From positions 1 to 21,704 of IMG/VR virus record IMGVR_UViG_3300047121_000639: 21,704 nucleotides of DNA; one strand, given 5' to 3'. The position numbers were made by a program, and so were the translations under genes. The notes beneath the pieces are model-generated. The model did not search any database, was not told where the DNA came from, and saw only the letters and a program-made list of their open reading frames with translations. This DNA comes from a virus. This document shows, piece after piece, positions 1 through 6,745 of the stretch. Numbering within the stretch: the first letter of the stretch is position 1; each line of letters starts with the position of its first letter.

Positions 1-474
1 TACTAACCGTTGTATCATACTTTCAACATCATCACCAACATAACCTGCTTCAGTTAAGGATGTAGCATCTGCAATAACAAATGGTACATCTAGATATTTG
101 GCTACTGTTTTAGCCATTAGTGTCTTACCACCTCCACTTGGTCCAAGGATGAGTACATTGGCTTTTTGAATTTCTAACTCTTTGGTATCTGCTGTGACAC
201 GCTTGTAATGATTAGATACTGCCACACTGATTAAAGTTTTTGCAGCATCTTGTCCAATAATATAATTGTCTAAAAATGATTTAATATCATCAGCATAAAA
301 ACTTATCTTACGTGGTGCATCTTCCTCAAGTGGTTCTTCATCCTTAAGTAAATCATTACATAATTCAACACAATCACTACATATTGCAGTACCTTCACCT
401 ACTATCAGTTTTTTGACAACGTTCTTGTGTTTACCACAAAAACTACATTCTTGAAAATGATATACTTCACCCAT
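1..474 (-). CDS. clpX: ClpX-type AAA+ unfoldase, N-terminal 158 residues (3' end outside window)
   Basis: The visible 158 residues match the ClpX plan: an N-terminal zinc-binding domain with two CxxC pairs (C10/C13 and C32/C35), a short acidic linker, the AAA+ start signature IIGQ (72-75), Walker A GPSGGGKT (111-118), and the segment with the GYVG pore-1 loop (144-147). The start is the ATG at 474, just after the exported-protein gene stops at 482; the Shine-Dalgarno is weak, so translation may depend on the upstream gene. ClpX of bacteria unfolds tagged proteins for ClpP or as a stand-alone remodeller. A phage copy could redirect the host ClpP or remodel phage complexes; that is inference. 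Walker B, sensors and the ClpP-binding IGF loop lie beyond the window, so catalytic competence cannot be judged. It is the third gene of the lipoprotein operon. A cellular origin of this stretch is not excluded by this gene alone, but the neighbours are phage-like. Confidence 0.9.
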   Translation of the reverse strand, partial: MGEVYHFQECSFCGKHKNVVKKLIVGEGTAICSDCVELCNDLLKDEEPLEEDAPRKISFYADDIKSFLDNYIIGQDAAKTLISVAVSNHYKRVTADTKELEIQKANVLILGPSGGGKTLMAKTVAKYLDVPFVIADATSLTEAGYVGDDVESMIQRLV

Positions 475-481
475 GATCTAC

Positions 482-1591
482 TTATTTCCCTATACAATTA
501 CGTACTGCTTTTGTCTCTAGCCTATGATAATTTTTTAAATTATGCAAGTCCATGTTAGACAAATTGATTACATATGATTTGGTTTCCCAACGATCACCAC
601 GAATCAATCCTGTTGAATTACTTTGCAACATAACATTATTTACCTCAATGTTTCTGTCACAAACACGCATTAGAACATTATTTGACCCATCAAGGAAGCT
701 AAATTGGATAGATGCCTGTGATTTTTGAAAACTATTTGCCAATTCTTGATAATTTCCTTCGTTTAGCGTTATCATATCAGATTCACCAATAATGTTGCCA
801 CTTTTACGCATAGTCAATTTTACCGTACGAATACTTTGACTATTACGTGCCATATGCGTAGCACAGCTTTGATCAATCCTATTACCATCACTACAACGTG
901 GATCAAATACGTTAAGAAGTTGTGTTTTAACTTTCATCGAATCTAGCATAGACCATAACCCATGCATAAATTGATAACTAAATTTGTATTCATAATTAAT
1001 TTTTAAAAACGATTGGCGATTGTTTACACCACTCTCAATATTATGAACATTAATATCATATGCACCTTCAGGATAGTAATTAAAATATGCTTGAATTAAT
1101 TTATCCTGCGACTGCCTACTTTTAATTAATGATTGAATAGATGCTTGATGTTGGTCACCTTGTATAGCACCCATGTTAGTACTTTCACCTAACAATCGAC
1201 CATCCACACTATTAGGCGAGGTAGTAACATCCATTTCTACTGCATATCGTTTCTCAGCAACACGATTATAAAACTCATCCGTTGATAATACCGTGTAGTT
1301 TTTTACAAAGCAGCTACTACTTGAAGCAATACGGTCAGTGGCTAAACGACCATTTACTGCACTGCGATCCGTAATTACACTGCTACCCCATGTTTGATTA
1401 CATGCCTCTCTAAACGCACCTTGACGTGCATTTTCAGGTGAATCTGCCTCTACTTTTACACGTACTTTTTGTGTAGGTGGACTATTTGGAAAATTTTCAA
1501 TGATAAATTTAGTCACACTTACAATAGTCCATGCATCTGCGTGAACGATTGTAGGCACCGCAATGAGCAAACTTGCGAGTAGTTTTTTCAT
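482..1591 (-). CDS. Exported protein of unknown function, FlgT-N-like region
   Basis: The 369 aa protein begins with a clear Sec signal peptide (charged MKK, hydrophobic core to about residue 16, likely cleavage near HADA at 17-20). Residues 40-125 have the pattern of the N-terminal domain of flagellar assembly protein FlgT and related LPP20-like folds: an alpha-beta unit with residues AR..A...A, then two cysteines (about 64 and 94) that could form a disulfide, and a strand ending YAVEMDV. The rest (130-369) is not recognised and has further cysteine pairs near 235-244 and in the last 60 residues, consistent with an oxidising periplasm. Its start is separated by one base from the stop of the lipoprotein gene, so the two are translationally coupled and probably work together in the envelope. 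The FlgT resemblance is by eye only and could be a generic fold match; the export prediction is firm. Confidence 0.75.
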   Translation of the reverse strand: MKKLLASLLIAVPTIVHADAWTIVSVTKFIIENFPNSPPTQKVRVKVEADSPENARQGAFREACNQTWGSSVITDRSAVNGRLATDRIASSSSCFVKNYTVLSTDEFYNRVAEKRYAVEMDVTTSPNSVDGRLLGESTNMGAIQGDQHQASIQSLIKSRQSQDKLIQAYFNYYPEGAYDINVHNIESGVNNRQSFLKINYEYKFSYQFMHGLWSMLDSMKVKTQLLNVFDPRCSDGNRIDQSCATHMARNSQSIRTVKLTMRKSGNIIGESDMITLNEGNYQELANSFQKSQASIQFSFLDGSNNVLMRVCDRNIEVNNVMLQSNSTGLIRGDRWETKSYVINLSNMDLHNLKNYHRLETKAVRNCIGK

Positions 1592-1592
1592 A

Positions 1593-2276
1593 TTAACGAC
1601 TCATCATACGACGAACGTCTTGAATATCACTTGTATGTTTTGCATCCCAACGATATACAACAGTAACAACTTTACCGTTATCAAGCACTGAGTTATCGAC
1701 CAATCGTAACCCACTAAGGATACCTTTATTATTAGAACGAATAAAACTATTCATAGTAGTGGCAATCTCTACTGCATCATTGCGAGTAGCTACATTGACA
1801 TTTTGTGGTGTACCTTGTGCTTGGGTAGGTTTACCTTCAACATCAATATCACTGACTGAAATATCTTGATTATCGTAGTTACTAGCGATACGATTAGTTT
1901 TTTGATCACGTGCTCGCTCAAGTGATTTACTAATCATTTTAACGCTAGTATCACTTGACACTGTTTCTTTCCAAATAAAGTCAACAAGTTTCTTCTTGGC
2001 ATCAAGTTCAGCAACTTTGTACGCACTTTCAGTAGCACTAGGACTATTACCCCATACAGGAGCATATCCTGTTACTTCAATGGCTTTAATCTCACGGAAA
2101 AACGTACTGTACTCAACTTTTACCCCTCGACGTTTAAAGTCTTGGGTAACACGTTGTTCACTGATTGCAGTTTGAGGACCGCTAGCGATACCTGGGTCGC
2201 TAAGCATTTTGGTTGCAGTAGAACATCCACCCATGAGTACGCTGAGTACAGCCACGGTCAATAAACCTTTTTTCAT
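1593..2276 (-). CDS. Putative outer-membrane or periplasmic lipoprotein, LPP20-like
   Basis: The 227 aa protein starts MKKGLLTVAVLSVLMGGC, a type II signal peptide with a lipobox ending at Cys18, so it is predicted to be lipidated and anchored in the envelope. Residues 50-110 (KAIEVTGYAPVWG, then AYKVAELDAKKKLVDF) follow the pattern of LPP20-type lipoproteins, in which a beta strand is followed by a helix rich in alanine and lysine. The C-terminal part is charged. The gene is first in its operon, preceded by a sigma70-like promoter (2310-2338) and a Shine-Dalgarno GAGG/AGGT about 8-10 bases before the ATG. The exported protein follows after one base and clpX after that. Phage lipoproteins can act in superinfection exclusion or lysis; no spanin features (small size, proline-rich) are visible, so I do not assign either role. 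Confidence 0.75.
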   Translation of the reverse strand: MKKGLLTVAVLSVLMGGCSTATKMLSDPGIASGPQTAISEQRVTQDFKRRGVKVEYSTFFREIKAIEVTGYAPVWGNSPSATESAYKVAELDAKKKLVDFIWKETVSSDTSVKMISKSLERARDQKTNRIASNYDNQDISVSDIDVEGKPTQAQGTPQNVNVATRNDAVEIATTMNSFIRSNNKGILSGLRLVDNSVLDNGKVVTVVYRWDAKHTSDIQDVRRMMSR

Positions 2277-2309
2277 TTCTTTACCTCACAAAGTAATTAA
2301 TATGGTTGA

Positions 2310-2338
2310 ATTATAGATGAATTAGGATTTCTTGTCAA
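2310..2338 (-). promoter_or_regulatory. sigma70 promoter for lipoprotein-exported protein-clpX operon
   Basis: Reading the minus strand, TTGACA (2338-2333) is separated by exactly 17 bases from TATAAT (2315-2310). The spacer carries the AATCCTAATTC core shared with several promoters in this window (class A). It overlaps the last codons and the TAA stop of the 529 aa membrane gene, so the operator region is partly coding. Confidence 0.85.
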
Positions 2339-3911
2339 CTGCTAAACGTGTTTCTATTTCTTCACGCTCAACTTCGGTTAGTATTTCTATGTCAATACTA
2401 CCATTTTTTAGACATTCAATCAAATAATCAATGTAATTGATGTTAGTCAAATACGTACTGTTTTGTTGCTTATCTACAACAATCCACTTAGTACCATTAA
2501 ATTTGTAAACAATATGTGGTACACGGTCAATACGAATAAAGGTATCACCACTTAATGCTTCATCAGGAAACTTACCACCAAAATTAATTTGGTTGGGCCA
2601 TGGCTTATTAGCAGGATGTATCAAATCAGGGCGTATACCCTTTAAAGCATTCATACTCATACTTTTACCATCATAATTAACATACTCATCGGTTGATTTA
2701 AATAATGGTTTAAGTTTAGTTACATTATCTGTAATAACTTCCTCTGCTTGTGTTACTGTTAAAGGCACAGGTTTAAATTTAAAATCATCTGAATCAGCAG
2801 TTAATTCTTCGCTATCAATCGTAGGTTCTACTATTTCATCCGTAGTATTGATAGGCTCAACAAATTCTTCATCTTTGGTTGGTATTGGAAATTGTGGGGG
2901 TTGATAAACTTGGTGAGGAAAACGTATGCCTGGGACCTTATCGACCCATGGCTTTGTTAAATAAACCTGTTCAGCACGTTTTTCTTCAACAGCTTCTTCT
3001 TTAATTTCTTCTACAATTTCATCAGTAGTTGATTCATTTTGTTTTAATGAATCTTTAACTTGATCAATTTGGTCTTGGGTTAATGCGCCATCATCTGCTT
3101 CATATTGTAGTTCATCTTCCTTACGTTTTTTGATACGATCTTCACGTTCCCATTTTAATGAATTATTAGCAGCAAGAATTAATATAATAGCAAGTGGGTC
3201 AAAAACCGCTACAATTAATATAGTTACCCAACGTACTGCACGTTCAAGTAAGTTTGCATCAGGATTATCTCCATATATTAATGCAGCAATATATTTAATA
3301 GGTCCAACTTCAGCTTCAACTTGGCGTAACTGACTAGCAATTGGCGCACGTTGTTCATTTAAGTCTTTTATAACATTCTGTGATTTTGCAATTTCATTTT
3401 GTAATGAGGTACGTTCTTTAGCTTGTTGTCTACGTATAGCTACTGCTCGCTCAGCATTTTGTTCAGTAGTACCACGTGATAATAATTGATCAACCTGACT
3501 ATCCATTTGTTGCAAGGCTTTTCTTGCAGTTTCAATATTATCACGCTCTGTTTTAATTTTTTCATCAAGTAACGCAACCTGTGCTGCAACATCACCTGTT
3601 GGTATGCCTTGGTCAATATGTGCTTTAGATAAATACCCAAAGATACCCATACTTGTAAGAAACGCTAATGCTATGACTGCGGTAGTAAGGTACGTTTTAA
3701 TGACCCATCCTGAACGCTTCCAATACATATGTAACCACACTGTAGTAGTTACTTTGGCAACTTCAAGCACAGTACCCATAATAACAATAGATACAAACGC
3801 ACCCGCAAAAATTGCAGTCAATCCAATAATACTATAATACGCTGCAATAACACTAATGGCTAATGCAACAAATAGCGTAAACCTACTATAAGTAAAAAAA
3901 TCTTTGAGCAT
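2322..3911 (-). CDS. Phage membrane protein with four TM segments and long coiled coil
   Basis: The 529 aa protein has three closely spaced hydrophobic helices (about 12-30, 33-60, 72-92), a long charged heptad region (about 108-202; segments such as EKIKTERDNIETARKALQ) predicted as coiled coil, a fourth helix (about 226-248, ILIVAVFDPLAIILIL), an acidic low-complexity stretch (about 262-390) and a C-terminal globular part (about 400-510). The design is like large membrane proteins seen in T4-like marine and freshwater myovirus genomes, for which no function is known to me. The inner-membrane position is inferred from the lack of a cleavable signal. It is last in an operon of small membrane proteins and lies six bases after the 67 aa gene. 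No good Shine-Dalgarno is visible, so it may be translated by re-initiation. It could alter host membrane physiology or anchor phage replication, but nothing in the sequence decides. Confidence 0.8.
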   Translation of the reverse strand: MLKDFFTYSRFTLFVALAISVIAAYYSIIGLTAIFAGAFVSIVIMGTVLEVAKVTTTVWLHMYWKRSGWVIKTYLTTAVIALAFLTSMGIFGYLSKAHIDQGIPTGDVAAQVALLDEKIKTERDNIETARKALQQMDSQVDQLLSRGTTEQNAERAVAIRRQQAKERTSLQNEIAKSQNVIKDLNEQRAPIASQLRQVEAEVGPIKYIAALIYGDNPDANLLERAVRWVTILIVAVFDPLAIILILAANNSLKWEREDRIKKRKEDELQYEADDGALTQDQIDQVKDSLKQNESTTDEIVEEIKEEAVEEKRAEQVYLTKPWVDKVPGIRFPHQVYQPPQFPIPTKDEEFVEPINTTDEIVEPTIDSEELTADSDDFKFKPVPLTVTQAEEVITDNVTKLKPLFKSTDEYVNYDGKSMSMNALKGIRPDLIHPANKPWPNQINFGGKFPDEALSGDTFIRIDRVPHIVYKFNGTKWIVVDKQQNSTYLTNINYIDYLIECLKNGSIDIEILTEVEREEIETRLAVDKKS

Positions 3912-3917
3912 AGAATA

Positions 3918-4121
3918 TTATTTATCGATTTTTTGACTGCAATAACCATACTTTCTTATACCATCGGCGCAAAGTGCCGAGTGATCCGTATGATAATATC
4001 GCAAATCATGCGGTGGAAGTATGTCTTTATCCGCATAAGTTTTATCTAAAAACAATATAACATTACGTGCAAACAAAACAACCGCACATACAGTTATAGT
4101 TCTATATAAAAATGACATCAT
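3918..4121 (-). CDS. Small single-pass membrane or exported protein, unknown
   Basis: The 67 aa product has one hydrophobic segment (about 4-25) followed by a hydrophilic domain with two cysteines (CADGIRKYGYC). Its ATG overlaps the TGA of the preceding gene in an ATGA junction (4118-4121), which supports both the reading frame and the start. The topology is likely N-terminal anchor with the rest in the periplasm. I do not recognise the family. Confidence 0.65.
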   Translation of the reverse strand: MMSFLYRTITVCAVVLFARNVILFLDKTYADKDILPPHDLRYYHTDHSALCADGIRKYGYCSQKIDK

Positions 4122-4564
4122 TTAGTGAGTTGATAAACCATCATAAAATTATCGTATGCTGCTTTTACTGCGGGGTTTTGTAATTTTTGTGCAGCTTCAT
4201 ACACAAGTGCAGCTAATCCACTCTCGACTGCTTCGTATATACTAGGATATTGAAGTGGATGACATTCTTCTCCAAAAGCTTCAGACAATCTTATCCAAGC
4301 AATATTTTGTTCTTCAGTAATTGGAACTTTACTAGGACGCATTTCCAAACTTTTACGCAATGATTTACTAATCTCCTCACGTGCAAATGTTGCTGCTGCA
4401 ATTAATGGAGCAAATTCAGGGTCTATGTTGTACTTTCGGATATGGTGGCCTGGGCGACTGATGACCAAATGGCATCCTTCACTAAAGGCATGATCTAAAC
4501 TAGGATCATGTTCAGAAATAGGTATATACTTACTCCCAACTTTTTTATAATAAGTTTCGCTCAT
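4118..4564 (-). CDS. Hypothetical phage protein, 148 aa
   Basis: A soluble, helix-rich protein without recognised motif. The frame is open further to a TTG at 4573, but the ATG at 4564 forms an ATGA overlap with the stop of the upstream membrane gene, so MSETYYKK is the preferred start. The C-terminal half (about 85-148) is predicted helical and contains alanine-rich stretches (SGLAALVYEAAQKL). It sits between membrane-protein genes, with coupled starts at both ends. Confidence 0.7.
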   Translation of the reverse strand: MSETYYKKVGSKYIPISEHDPSLDHAFSEGCHLVISRPGHHIRKYNIDPEFAPLIAAATFAREEISKSLRKSLEMRPSKVPITEEQNIAWIRLSEAFGEECHPLQYPSIYEAVESGLAALVYEAAQKLQNPAVKAAYDNFMMVYQLTK

Positions 4565-4803
4565 AACGGACAATCTTCACTAGCTTCTTTAATACGTTTG
4601 TATTTGATATAACTCTTGGTTACTTTTTCTTTAATCATATAACCTAAACCAATTATTGGAACTAAAGCCATACATGCAAAAAATATTAATGGTTGCTGAA
4701 CAATTAAACTAGAAACACCTACTACAAAACAAAAAATAACCAACCAAGTTTCTTTTTCCCATTGACTAGCTGACCATACGATATAACCTAATATATTACG
4801 CAT
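4561..4803 (-). CDS. Small two-TM membrane protein, unknown
   Basis: The 80 aa protein has two hydrophobic segments (about 18-36 and 38-58) followed by a basic tail (KEKVTKSYIKYKRIK), suggesting an inner-membrane hairpin with the tail in the cytoplasm by the positive-inside rule. A Shine-Dalgarno AAGGAA lies about 7 bases before the ATG. It follows the 83 aa membrane gene after two bases. Confidence 0.7.
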   Translation of the reverse strand: MRNILGYIVWSASQWEKETWLVIFCFVVGVSSLIVQQPLIFFACMALVPIIGLGYMIKEKVTKSYIKYKRIKEASEDCPL

Positions 4804-4805
4804 TT

Positions 4806-5057
4806 TTATTCCTTTGGTGCGGGGTTGATTTTATCACGCATAGCTTCAATGTTTTGATTAACATTGATAAGAATTGCAGTATAGCCACATGTGACAATAC
4901 CAACAATAAGAATACCTAGTGCAGACATAACTGCAGGTAAAAAGTTATCAAACATTTCACCGAAAAATGTTATACCTGCCATAACAACAAATATAAGTGC
5001 CAATAATTTATTCAAAACATCAAGTGATTCAACTATCTTACGATTGAATGATCCCAT
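4806..5057 (-). CDS. Small two-TM membrane protein, first gene of membrane operon
   Basis: The 83 aa protein has two hydrophobic segments (about 16-34 and 39-63), a short amphipathic N-terminus and a charged tail. The start has a strong Shine-Dalgarno (AAGGAG, spacing 7) and lies about 25 bases below the -10 box of a sigma70-like promoter. It resembles holin-like small proteins in topology only; four more genes follow in the same operon and no endolysin is near, so I do not call it a holin. Confidence 0.7.
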   Translation of the reverse strand: MGSFNRKIVESLDVLNKLLALIFVVMAGITFFGEMFDNFLPAVMSALGILIVGIVTCGYTAILINVNQNIEAMRDKINPAPKE

Positions 5058-5081
5058 TAAATTCTCCTTAAGAATAATACT

Positions 5082-5110
5082 ATTGTATCAAAATTACCGA
5101 GTTGAGTCAA
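5082..5110 (-). promoter_or_regulatory. sigma70 promoter for membrane-protein operon
   Basis: On the minus strand TTGACT (5110-5105), 17-base spacer, TACAAT (5087-5082). The TGA stop of the nitroreductase gene (5109-5107) is inside the -35 hexamer. The spacer does not carry the class A core. Confidence 0.7.
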
Positions 5111-5796
5111 TAAAATTGAGCAAAATTGTCAACTATTTCTCGCTCTGTTGTTAATTTGTTGGCAAGTTCTTGTTGGTTTTCATATCCCATAGCCATACCA
5201 CAAATTACAAGATCATCGTTTAAATTTAATTTTTCACGTATGTAACCTTGAATTAAAATCCATGCTGCTTGTGGACATGTTGCCAAACCATGAGATTGTG
5301 CTGATATCATTATACTTTGTATAAACATACCAAAGTCTAACAACGATCCTATAGATAATTTTGGATTCATTGTGAAAATTAATCCTACAGGCGCACCAAA
5401 AAAATTATAATTTTTGGTATGTTGGGTTTGCATAGCATCTTTGTCTTTTTTCTCTATACCTAACACTGCATAAAGATCATATCCTACTTTACGCCTACGT
5501 TCAATATATGGACTAAACCACTCAGTAGGATAGTAGTCAAATGGTTTTTTAGGTTGCTTAGCCATCAACTCAGGATTAGCATAAGTTTCCATCGCACCTT
5601 GCCCAAATTCTACTAGAAAATTACCTGTTAACACATGTACTTTCCATGGTTGTATATTGGTTCCACTTGGGCTACGTGATGCTACAGTAAGTATATGTTT
5701 AATTAATTGTGGGTCAACAGATTGCTCCGTAAACCCACGTACACTTTTCCTACTAGCAATCACAACATCTACTACCGTATGGTAGTTATTTTGCAT
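5107..5796 (-). CDS. Nitroreductase-family FMN oxidoreductase
   Basis: The 229 aa protein is a full-length nitroreductase. It has the N-terminal FMN-phosphate signature RKSVRGF (16-22), the segment SRSPSGTNIQPWKV (40-53) that lines the flavin in this superfamily, the central GAPVGLIF strand (135-142), GLATCPQA (170-177) and the C-terminal GMAMGYE loop (200-206). Family members reduce nitroaromatics, quinones or other acceptors with NAD(P)H and act as cytoplasmic homodimers; the substrate cannot be told here. The start overlaps the end of the Bug gene by 11 bases, so it is in the same operon and probably coupled. Its TGA stop is part of the next promoter. Such a gene is unusual in a phage; it looks intact, with no frameshift, which suggests selection. 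Roles could be redox balance or detoxification during infection, by inference. Confidence 0.9.
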   Translation of the reverse strand: MQNNYHTVVDVVIASRKSVRGFTEQSVDPQLIKHILTVASRSPSGTNIQPWKVHVLTGNFLVEFGQGAMETYANPELMAKQPKKPFDYYPTEWFSPYIERRRKVGYDLYAVLGIEKKDKDAMQTQHTKNYNFFGAPVGLIFTMNPKLSIGSLLDFGMFIQSIMISAQSHGLATCPQAAWILIQGYIREKLNLNDDLVICGMAMGYENQQELANKLTTEREIVDNFAQFY

Positions 5797-6745
5797 CTTT
5801 AACTAACCCTGCCTTGATTAATAATGGTCTAACATCACGAAAATATTGTGCAGCATATGCTTCAAATTCTTGTGGTGTTTTAGTCCATGGAACTAATACA
5901 AACTTTTTCATCAATTCCTGCATTTCAGGTTCTTTTAAAATATCAGTAACCGCATCATGTATAGCTTGTGCAACATGATCAGGTGTACCTTTTGGCGCAA
6001 CTAATCCATATGGACTTTGACCAATTACTTTAATACCTTTTTCAGTTAACGTAGGCACATTAGGATACTTTGCAACACGTTTTTCTGTTGCCATCGCTAA
6101 TGCCCTAAATTGTCCACTATCAACAAATGGTGCCCAATTAGATGCATCAGCCACAAATTGTACCTCACCTGCTAGTAATGCTTGGTTAAATTCAGTGCCA
6201 CCTTTATAAGGCACGTTAGTAAATTTAGCATTAGTGGTATTATCAATTTCTATCATCATAAGTTGACCACCACCCCCAACTCCTACGGTAGCATAGTTAT
6301 ACTTATTAGGTTCAGCTTTACCCGCAGCAATCAAATCATCTAATGATTTCCATGGACTATCAGCACGAACAATAATACCCAACGTATAAGCATTCATACC
6401 AACCACATACTTAAAATCACGTATTGGGTGCCATGACAGTTCATTATAGTGTGGATATCGCCAACTATTCACCGTCAAAATAGCTAGTGTATGTCCATCA
6501 GGCTTAGCAGTGGTCAGTGATGCTGCAGCTAATGTTCCCGCAGCACCTAACCTATTTTGCACAATGACAGGTTGTTTCCAACGTTCAGATAATTTTGTTG
6601 CAATATATCGTAGTTGTTGGTCAGTTACCCCACCTGCAGGAAATGGGTTTAACATCGTTACTGTATATGATGGAACCCATTTATCCTGTGCAAACGTTAT
6701 ACTACTTAAAACCAAAGACAAACCAATTACAAATTTTTTAAACAT
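5786..6745 (-). CDS. Bug/TctC-family periplasmic substrate-binding protein
   Basis: The 319 aa protein has a Sec signal peptide (cleavage likely after residue 19, TFA|Q) and the full Bug plan: PFPAGGVTD (34-42) and VIVQNRLGAAGTLAA (60-74), which form the carboxylate-binding loops in this family, then KPDGHTL (81-87) and a second lobe with the usual YKGG.....LLAGEVQ and PTLTEKG segments. Length is standard (about 320). Bug proteins bind mostly carboxylates or related small molecules in the periplasm, sometimes feeding a TctAB transporter and often as orphans; no transporter genes are here. The start shares one base with the stop of the acidic zinc-ribbon gene (TAATG), and nitroreductase overlaps its end, so it belongs to the long ligase operon. 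Base composition looks like its neighbours. A phage-borne Bug protein implies acquisition from a betaproteobacterium-like host. Confidence 0.93.
   Translation of the reverse strand: MFKKFVIGLSLVLSSITFAQDKWVPSYTVTMLNPFPAGGVTDQQLRYIATKLSERWKQPVIVQNRLGAAGTLAAASLTTAKPDGHTLAILTVNSWRYPHYNELSWHPIRDFKYVVGMNAYTLGIIVRADSPWKSLDDLIAAGKAEPNKYNYATVGVGGGGQLMMIEIDNTTNAKFTNVPYKGGTEFNQALLAGEVQFVADASNWAPFVDSGQFRALAMATEKRVAKYPNVPTLTEKGIKVIGQSPYGLVAPKGTPDHVAQAIHDAVTDILKEPEMQELMKKFVLVPWTKTPQEFEAYAAQYFRDVRPLLIKAGLVKDAK

Noticed and set aside
3440-3640. 66-codon minus-strand frame inside the 529 aa membrane gene
   Set aside because: Fully contained in a supported gene in another frame, in the coiled-coil region; no independent signals.
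4806-5057. Holin of a lysis cassette
   Set aside because: Two TM segments fit a holin, but no endolysin or spanin pair is nearby and four other membrane/unknown genes follow.
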